DNA of 64,000 nucleotides from Thinopyrum elongatum (Eukaryota; Streptophyta; Magnoliopsida; Poales; Poaceae). Of the stretch, positions 56,979 to 64,000 are shown one piece after another; the stretch's first letter is position 1, and each line of letters starts with the position of its first letter. The notes under the pieces are model-generated. The model saw only the letters and a list, made by a program, of their open reading frames with translations. It had not been told where the DNA came from and searched no databases. A program made the translations under genes and the position numbers. The stretch is from NCBI GenBank assembly GCA_011799875.1, contig CM022301.1, forward strand, positions 211,069,888 to 211,133,887, read 5' to 3'.

Positions 56979-58447
56979 CAATTCAAGCTCAACAATGTGT
57001 GGGAGCTTGTGAATCGTCCTGATCCACGCAAGCACAATATCATCGGTACTAAGTGGATCTACCGCAACAAGCAAGACAAAAATGTCCAAGTGGCGAGGAA
57101 TAAGTCCCGTCTTGTAGCACAAGGCTACACAAAGGTTGAGGGTATTGATTTCGGTGAAACATTTGCAGCTGTTGCTAGGCTTGAAGCTATTCGTATATTG
57201 CTTGCATATGCGAACCATCACAATATTCTCTTATATCAAATGGATGTGAAAAGTGCATTCCTCAATGGTAAGCTTGAGGAAGAAGTATATGTTTCTCAAC
57301 CACTAGGTTTTGAGGATCCAAAGCATCTTGACAAAGTCTTCATACTGAAAAAGGCCCTCTATGGCCTCAAGCAAGCCCCATGGGCGTGGTATGACAATCT
57401 GAAGGAATTCCTGAAGAAAAAGGGATTCAAACCTGGTTCACTTGACCCTACTCTTTTCACAAATCTTATGATGGTGAACTGTTCATATGCCAAATATATG
57501 TTGATGATATTATCTTTGGTTGCACTAACAAGTGTTTTAGTGACGAATTTGCATACATGATGCGTGAAGAATATCAGATGTCTATGATGGAAGAATTGAA
57601 ATTCTTATTTGGTCTTCAAATTCGTCAACAACCCAATGGCATCTTCATTTCTCAAGATAAATTCCTTAAAGATTTCGTGAAGAAATTCGACATGCAAGAC
57701 TGCAAAGGCCTCAAAATACCAATGCCTACAAATGGTCAACTCTGCACTGACAAAAATGGTAAAGATTTTGATCAGAAGGTATATCACTCCAACACTGGTT
57801 CGCTGCTTCACCTATGTGCATCTAGGCCAGATATTATGCTTAGCGTTTGCATGTGTGCCCGATTTCAAGCGACCGAAGGAATCACACCACCAGGCTGTGA
57901 AACGCATTCTTTGATATTTAGCTCACACACCAATGCTTGGATTATGGTATCCCAAGGGCTCATCTTTTGATCTATCTGGATTTTCTGATTCTGATTATGC
58001 TAGAGATCATGTGGATCGCAAGTGTACATCAGGCACATGAAATTTCCTCCGACGATCTCTTGTCTGTAGGTCATCAAAGAAGCAGAACAGCTCGCTCTTT
58101 CCATAGCTGAGGCGAAAAACATTGCCGCTGGTACCTGTTGCTCACAGTTGCTATGGATGAAGCAAACCCTCAAGGACTATGGAGTCAACTTGAAGAAATT
58201 CCCTCTCTTCTGCGACAGTGAGAGTGCTATCAAGGTCGCCCACAACCCAGTGCAACACTCCAAGACGAAGCATATTCAGATTTGTCACCACTTTCTTCGT
58301 GATCATGTGCTGATGGGAGACATTGTCATCAACCATGTGAAGACTGAAGACCAGCTTGCCGATATCTTCACTAAGCCCTTGGATGAGAAGAGGTTGTGCA
58401 AGTTGCGGTGTGAGCTAAACATCTTAGAATCTTCGAATGTCCTCTAA
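56979..58447 (+). pseudogene. Reverse transcriptase and RNase H of the degenerate copia element
   Basis: '[20 protein letters not shown]', '[20 protein letters not shown]' and '[17 protein letters not shown]' are read in the frame 56997-57560. The catalytic 'YVDD' is present in the DNA near 57494 but in a shifted frame. The connection continues at 57557-57970 ('FVKKFDMQDCKGLKIPM'). After more breaks the RNase H end reads 'FCDSESAIKVAHNPVQHSKT' and 'LADIFTKPLDEKR', with a stop at 58445-58447. Confidence 0.85.
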
Positions 58448-58540
58448 AGTGGACACACATCCTGACGCTTATGCATTTTTGATGACTTTCATGCACAACA
58501 CACGAAGTAACATATTTCTTCAATCAATGAAGAGTTACCC

Positions 58541-58657
58541 TGATGTAGGGTGGAACCCTAATGGCCGATCTTTCACGATTTGGAGGGGGATTCCCTAAGA
58601 ACACGAAGAACACGATGAACACAAGAGACGGGAAACACTCAAATCAACGAGATCTGA
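58541..58657. other. Fragment of another repeat between the copia and gypsy elements
   Basis: TGATGTAGGGTGGAACCCTA followed by GGGGGATTCCCTAAGAACAC does not belong to either neighbour. It resembles the start of a Triticeae LTR family and may be the remains of an element into which the gypsy LTR inserted. Confidence 0.4.
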
Positions 58658-60234
58658 TGCTACTTCTTGAGCTTGCGTTGATTTTTCCCTTGAAGAGGAA
58701 AGGGTGATGCAGCAAAGTAGAGATAAGTATTTCCCTCAGTTAAGAACCAAGGTATCAATCCAGTAGGAGGCGCAAGCAAGTCTCCAATCTATGCACCTGC
58801 ACAAACTAACAAACACTTGCACTCAACGCGAAAAAGGGGTTGTCAATCCCTTCATGGTCTCGAACAAGAGTGAGATCCAATAGAGATAGGTATAAAAGAT
58901 TACTAAAACATAAAACAAAGTAAAAACAAATATATTGCAGCAAAGTATTTTTGGGTTTTTTGGTTTATAGATCTGAAAATATATGATGGAAAATAGACCC
59001 GGGGGCCATAGGTTTCACTAGAGGCTTCTCTCTTGAAGATAGCATATGGTGGGTGGACAAATTACTGTTGAGTAATTGATAGAAAAGCGCAAAGTTATGA
59101 TGATATCTAAGGCAATGATCATGAATATAGGCATCACGTCGGTGACAAGTAGACTGAAATGATTCTGCATCTACTACTATTGCTCCACACATCGCCCGAC
59201 TCCTGCCTGCATCTAGAGTATTAAGTTCATAAGAACAGAGCAACGCTTTAAGTAAGATGACATGATGTAAAGGGATAAACTCAAGCAATATGATGAAACC
59301 CCTATCTTTTTATCCTCGATGGCAACAATACAATACGTGCCTCACTACCCCTTCTGTCACTGGGTGAGGACACCGCAAGATTGAACCCAAAACTATGCAC
59401 CTCTCCCATTGCAAGAAAAACCAATCTAGTTGGCCAAACCAAACCGATAGTTCAAAGAGAAATACAAAGATATCTTAATCATGCATAAAAGAGTTCAAAG
59501 AAGACTCAAATAATATTCATAGATAATCTGATCATAAATCCACAATTCATCGGATCTCAACAAACACACCGCAAAAAAGTATTACATCGAATAGATCTCC
59601 AAGAACATCGAGGAGAACATTATATTGAAGATCAAAGAGAGAGAAGAAGCCATCTAGCTATTAGCTATGGACCCGTAGGTCTGTGGTAAACTACTCACAC
59701 ATCATCGGAAGGGCAGCAAGGTTGATGTAGAGGCCCTCCGTGATCAAATCCCCCTCCGGCAGGGTGCCGGAAAAGGCCCCAACATGGGATCTCATGAGAA
59801 CAGAGGCTTGCGGCGACGGAAAAGTGTTTTGGTGGACACTTCTGGTGGTTTGGGAATATTTGGGAATTTATAGAGCAAGAATTAGGGTTAGGAGACCCCC
59901 AAGGGGTCCACAAGCCCTCAGGGCGCCCCCAGGGGCGCGCCTAGCAGGCTTGTGGCCTCCTCGACCATCGTCTGACCCCCTCTCCAAGCTCCGTGGATGT
60001 CTTCTGGTCCAAGAAAAACCATCGTAAAGTTTTATTCCATTTGGACTCCATTGATATTCCTTTTCTGTAAAACTCAGAAACAAGGAAAAAACAAAAACTG
60101 GCACTAGGCTCTAGGTTAATAGGTTAGTCCCAAAAATAATATAAACTAGCATATTATTGCATATAAAACATCCAAAACAGATAATATAATAGCATGGAAC
60201 AATAAAAAATTATAGATACGTTGGAGACGTATCA
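58658..60234 (-). repeat. LTR of the Sabrina/WHAM-like element, 1577 bp
   Basis: Minus-strand start TGATACGTCTCCAACGTATC and end CTCAAGAAGTAGCA, TG..CA ends. The polypurine-like AAGCTTGGGGATGC lies directly upstream, so this is the 3' LTR. It contains the CATCGAGGATAAAAAGATAG stretch and leader motifs known from this family. Related to the plus-strand solo LTR at 29530 at its beginning. Confidence 0.85.
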
Positions 60235-63053
60235 AGCATCCCCAAGCTTAATTCCTGCTCGTCCTCGAGTAGGTAAATGATAAAAACAGAATTTTTGATG
60301 TGGAATGCTACCTAACATATTTATCAATGTAATCTTCTTTATTGTGGCATGAATATTCAGATCCATAAGATTCAAAACAAAAGTTTAATATTGACATAAA
60401 AACAATAATACTTCAAGCATACTAATAAAGCAATCATGTCTTCTCAAAATAACATGGCCAAAGAAAGTTATCCCTACAAAATCATATAGTCTGGCTATGC
60501 TCTATCTTCATCACACAAACTATTTCATCATGCACAACCCCGATGACAAGCCAAGCAATTGTTTCATACTTTTGATGTTCTCAAACTTCAACTTTCATGC
60601 AATACATGAGCGTGAGCCATGGATATAGCACTATGGGTGGAATAGAGTATGGTGGTTGTGGAGAAGACAAAAAGAAGGAGAAATCTCACATCAACTAGGC
60701 AAATTAATGGGCTATGGAGATGCCCATCAATCGATATCAATGCAAGTGAGTAGGGATTGCCATGCAACTGATGCACTAGAGCTATAAGTGTATGAAAGCT
60801 CAAAAAGAAACTAAGTGGGTGTGCATCCAACTTGCTTGCTCACGAAGACCTAGGGCAATTTGAGGAAGCCCATCATTGGAATATACAAGCCAAGTTCTAT
60901 AATGAAAAATTCCCACTAGTATATGAAAGTGACAAAATAGGAGACTCTCTATCATGAAGATCATGGTGCTACTTTGAAGCACAAGTGTGGAAAAAGGATA
61001 GTAACATTGTCCCTTCTCTCTTTTTCTCTCATTTATTTTTCTCTTTTTTTATTTGGGCTTCTTTGGCCTCTTTTATTTTTTTGTAAAGTCCGGAGACTCA
61101 TCTCAACTTGTGAGGGAATCATAGCTTCCATCATCCTTTCCTCACATGGGACAATGCTCTAATAATGATGATCATCACACTTTTATTTACTTACAACTCA
61201 AAAATTACAACTCGATACCAGAAGAAGATATGACTCTATATGAATGCCTCCGGCGGTGTACAGGGATGTGCTATGATCAAGAGTGACATGTATAAAGAAT
61301 ATGAACGGTGGCCTTGCCACAAATACTATGCCAACTACATGATCATGCAAAGCAATATGACAATGATGGTGCGTGTCATAATAAACAGAACGGTGGAAGT
61401 TGCATGCCAATATATCTCAGAATGGTTATGGAAATGCCATAATATGTAGGTATGGTGGCTTTTTTGAGGAAAATATATGGTGGGTTTAATGCACCGGTGA
61501 AAGTTGCGCGGCACTAGAGAGGCTAGCAATGGTGGAAGGGTGAGAGTGCGTATAATCCATGGACTCAACATTAGTCATAAAGAACTCACATACTTATTTC
61601 AAAAATTTATTAGCTATCGAAAAAAAGTACTACACGCATGCTCCTAGGGGGATAGATTGGTAGGAAAAGACCATCGCTCGTCCCCGACCGCCACTCATAA
61701 GGAAGACAATCAAAAAATAAATCATGCTCCGACTTCATCACATAACGGTTCACCATAAGTGCATGCTACGGGAATCACAAACTTTAACACAAGTATTTAT
61801 ACCAATCCACAATTACTCACTAGCATGACTCGAATATCACCATCTTCATATCTCAAAACAAATGCAAGGAATCAAACTTCTCAACTTATTCAACACTCTT
61901 TATATGAAAGGTTTTATTATATCCCTCTTGGATGCCCATCATATTAGGACTAAATTCATAACCTAAGAAAATTACCATGCTGTTTAAGACTCTCAAAATA
62001 ATATAAGTGAAGCATGAGAGTTCAACAATTTCTATAAAATAAAGCCACCGCCGTGCTCTAAAAAGATATAAGTGAAGCACTAGAGCAAACTTCCTAGCTC
62101 AAAAGTTATAAGTGAAGCACATAGAGTATTCTAATAAATTCATGATTAATGTGTGTCCCTCTCAAAAGGTGTGTACAGCAAGGATGATTGTGGCAAACTA
62201 AAAAGCAAAGACTCATATCATACAAGACGCTCCAAGCAAAACACATATCATGTGGTGAATAAAAATATAGCCTCAAGTAAATTTTCCGATGGAGGAAGGC
62301 AAAAGAGGGGATGCCATCCGGGCCATCCCCAAGCTTAGATGCTTGGTTGTCCTTGAATATTACCTTGGGGTGCCTTGAGCATCCCCAAGCTTAGGCTCTT
62401 GCCACTCCTTATTCCGTTGTCCATAAAATCTTTACCCAAAACTTGAAAACTTCACAACAGAAAACTCAACAGAAAACTCATAAGATCCATTAGTATAATA
62501 AAATAAATCACCACTTTAGGTACTGTTGTGAACTCATTCTATATTTATATTGGTGTAATATCTACTGTAATCCAACTTCTCCATGGTTCATACCCCCCGA
62601 TACTACCCATAGATTCATCAAAATAAGCAAACAACACATAGAAAACAGAATCTGTCAAAAACAGAACAGTCTGTAATAATCTGGACAATTAGGACAACCT
62701 GGGAAATTTGTATATCAATCTTGTGTAAAAAAATCAGATCAAAAGCATGTCTCTGTGATTTATTGAATTTTTGGCAATGAGCGAAAAAGTTTCTGTTTTT
62801 CAGCAAGATCAAATCAACTATCACTGTAGACCATCCCAAAGGTCTTACTTGGCTCAAACACTAATTAAAACACCAAAACACAATTACTACAGAGGTAATA
62901 ATGTGTATACTCATAAAAATAGAAAATAAAAATATTGGGTTGTCTCCCAACAAGCGCTTTTCTTTAAATCCTTTTATCTAGGCATTGAGATTTTGATGAT
63001 GCTCACATGAAAGATAATGATTGAAACACAAAGAGAGCATAATAAAACATGTG
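58658..63053 (-). mobile_element. Gypsy element, Sabrina/WHAM-like: 3' LTR and 3' interior
   Basis: On the minus strand the interior runs from about 63053 to 60235 and the LTR from 60234 to 58658. The interior is the non-coding 3' portion with AAGCTTGGGGATG repeated just before the LTR (about 60236-60249) and again near 62328 and 62380, a hallmark of this group. No gag or pol is included. The left limit of the interior is cut by another LTR element at 63054. Confidence 0.75.
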
Positions 63054-63967
63054 TGTCGTGGGAAACCATGGCCACCTATGGGGCCATGAGCCCCTTGTGG
63101 TTCGGCAGGGGGGATGAGCACATTGCACAAAGAGCGGAGAACGTCGCGCAGCACGGCAGAGATCACACGGGCAATTTTACCCAGGTTCGGGCCGCCGTGA
63201 GGCGTAAAACCCTACTCCTACTTTGGTGGATTGACGGTGGATGGTGGTGGAAGCGAAGCATTCTTGCCCGGCAGGGTTGCCTCGGGGCGACAGCAGCTAC
63301 GCGCGTATGAGTGTACAAGGGTCCGAATCCTTTCTATGGTTGCCATGGGCCTCCTTTTATAGGTCAAGGGGTCACCACAGTGGCAAATCAGTCATTGTGT
63401 ACTGATTAGATAGAAAATAGTGCTATCATACCTAACTCTGCAGACAGGGCAGAGTGCATTAAATGTGCCGCTTAGTGTCACATCATGGCCTGCCCGACAC
63501 GCCTTGCTGAGTTGTTCGGCCACCTTCTCTCCTGTCTGCATGACACGTCTCTGGATGGGTGTCATCTGGAGGTGATTTTTATAGGAAGTGGCTGCCATGT
63601 GGCATAGAACAACCACTTAGTCACTTTGGGGCATGACACCGCACTGATCGATGACTTGCGTTTGCTGTGAGGTGGTGCGGTGGAGTCTTGGCGGGGTGTT
63701 TTACCTTCATAGGCCCGGCAGGCCTGTCGGGGCGGTCCTGAAGCTTGCTTCCGGGGCAACCTTGACCTTGCCAGGCTCTCCTACCCGGCAAGGGAGGTTT
63801 TCTCTTAGTGGTGTCTTGCTCCTTTGGCTTGACTTTTTCTTCTTGATCTGCACTCTGATTCTTCAAAGAGCTGATCTCTTGTGCTTGGTCTAATCTTGGA
63901 TGTTGCAATCTTGATCTTGGGCCTGTGCACAGTCTGGTCAACGGACCCAGGGTTTGTTGCACCGACA
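63054..63967 (-). mobile_element. LTR (914 bp) of another gypsy-type element running off the window
   Basis: It has TGTCG at 63054 and CGACA at 63967, a perfect 5-bp terminal inverted repeat around TG..CA. On the minus strand it starts TGTCGGTGCAACAAACCC. The G-rich sequence CCCGGGGGCTCC directly upstream on that strand fits a polypurine tract, making this the 3' LTR with its interior beyond 64000. It interrupts the Sabrina/WHAM-like interior. No target duplication can be checked because the other end is outside. Confidence 0.6.
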
Positions 63968-64000
63968 GGAGCCCCCGGGCCTGGCCCGAACACGTTGCCG

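Larger units (their letters stand above)
51883..58540 (+). mobile_element. Degenerate copia retrotransposon lacking a 3' LTR
   Basis: The 5' LTR (51883-53291) begins TGTAAGTGCATC and ends ATGCGCTTTCA and is followed by a good tRNA-Met primer-binding site. The interior carries gag, protease, integrase, reverse transcriptase and RNase H in copia order, broken by many stops and frameshifts. No 3' LTR follows. Sequence of another kind starts near 58541 and the gypsy LTR at 58658. This element is older than the WIS/Angela-like one judging from the number of breaks. Confidence 0.85.

Noticed and set aside
63017..63310. 97-codon frame and other frames in 63000-64000
   Set aside because: They overlap the border and body of an LTR and show no protein family.
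1..64000. tRNA, rRNA and snRNA genes
   Set aside because: I saw no convincing cloverleaf, box A/B pair or rRNA stretch by eye; a dedicated RNA search would be needed to exclude them.

Overview
The window looks like nuclear DNA from a grass of the wheat tribe (Triticeae: Triticum, Aegilops or a close relative). The basis is the repeat content: a copia element with WIS/Angela/BARE-type LTRs, a gypsy LTR of the type I associate with Sabrina/WHAM, Stowaway MITEs with CTCCCTCC ends, and CACTA ends. Plant gene families (SINA-like RING ligase, F-box/FBD, F-box/DUF295) and short GT-AG introns agree. These family names come from memory of the sequences; no database was searched.

The left half (1-34 kb) is gene-derived DNA with small transposons. 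In order it holds: a SINA-like ubiquitin ligase relic (minus strand, 139-1059); MITEs and a local duplication (1071-3184); an unrecognised single-exon gene with a clear TATA box (3583-4125); a possible non-coding or decayed transcription unit (about 6476-9870); a 3'-5' exonuclease relic (10243-10959); CACTA-type repeat DNA ending at 14659; a tandem pair of broken F-box/FBD genes (16182-18419 and 19005-20820); a CACTA-like element (about 21024-23227) that encloses a second exonuclease relic; and a second copy of the 3583 gene with its promoter and 3' flank (about 23660-27240), split by a 1.59 kb solo LTR. A 60-bp coding-like minisatellite beside a solo LTR (29530-31042) and a third exonuclease gene (minus strand, 32868-33509), broken by one stop codon, follow.

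The right half (34.6-64 kb) is built around one F-box/DUF295 gene. Its first exon begins at 34649 and its last coding base is 49998. A 4.49 kb solo LTR lies in its intron (35561-40050, target duplication TAAAT). A full-length 8.73 kb WIS/Angela-like copia element lies in its second exon (40849-49577, target duplication TGAGC). Next come a frameshifted unknown plant gene (50804-51672), a degenerate copia element with only its 5' LTR (51883 to about 58540), a minus-strand gypsy LTR with part of its interior (58658 to about 63050), and the 3' LTR of another element (63054-63967).

Almost every host gene here is broken, mostly by single in-frame TAG or TGA codons that look like C-to-T changes, plus a few frameshifts. 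The only uninterrupted host reading frame I would treat as possibly functional is 3583-4125. I found no convincing new biological system. The features most worth a second look are the exonuclease family with graded loss of catalytic residues (one copy inside a CACTA-like element), the nested insertions that date the death of the DUF295 gene, the shared nonsense-mutation pattern, and a dispersed inverted motif around 7860-8750.
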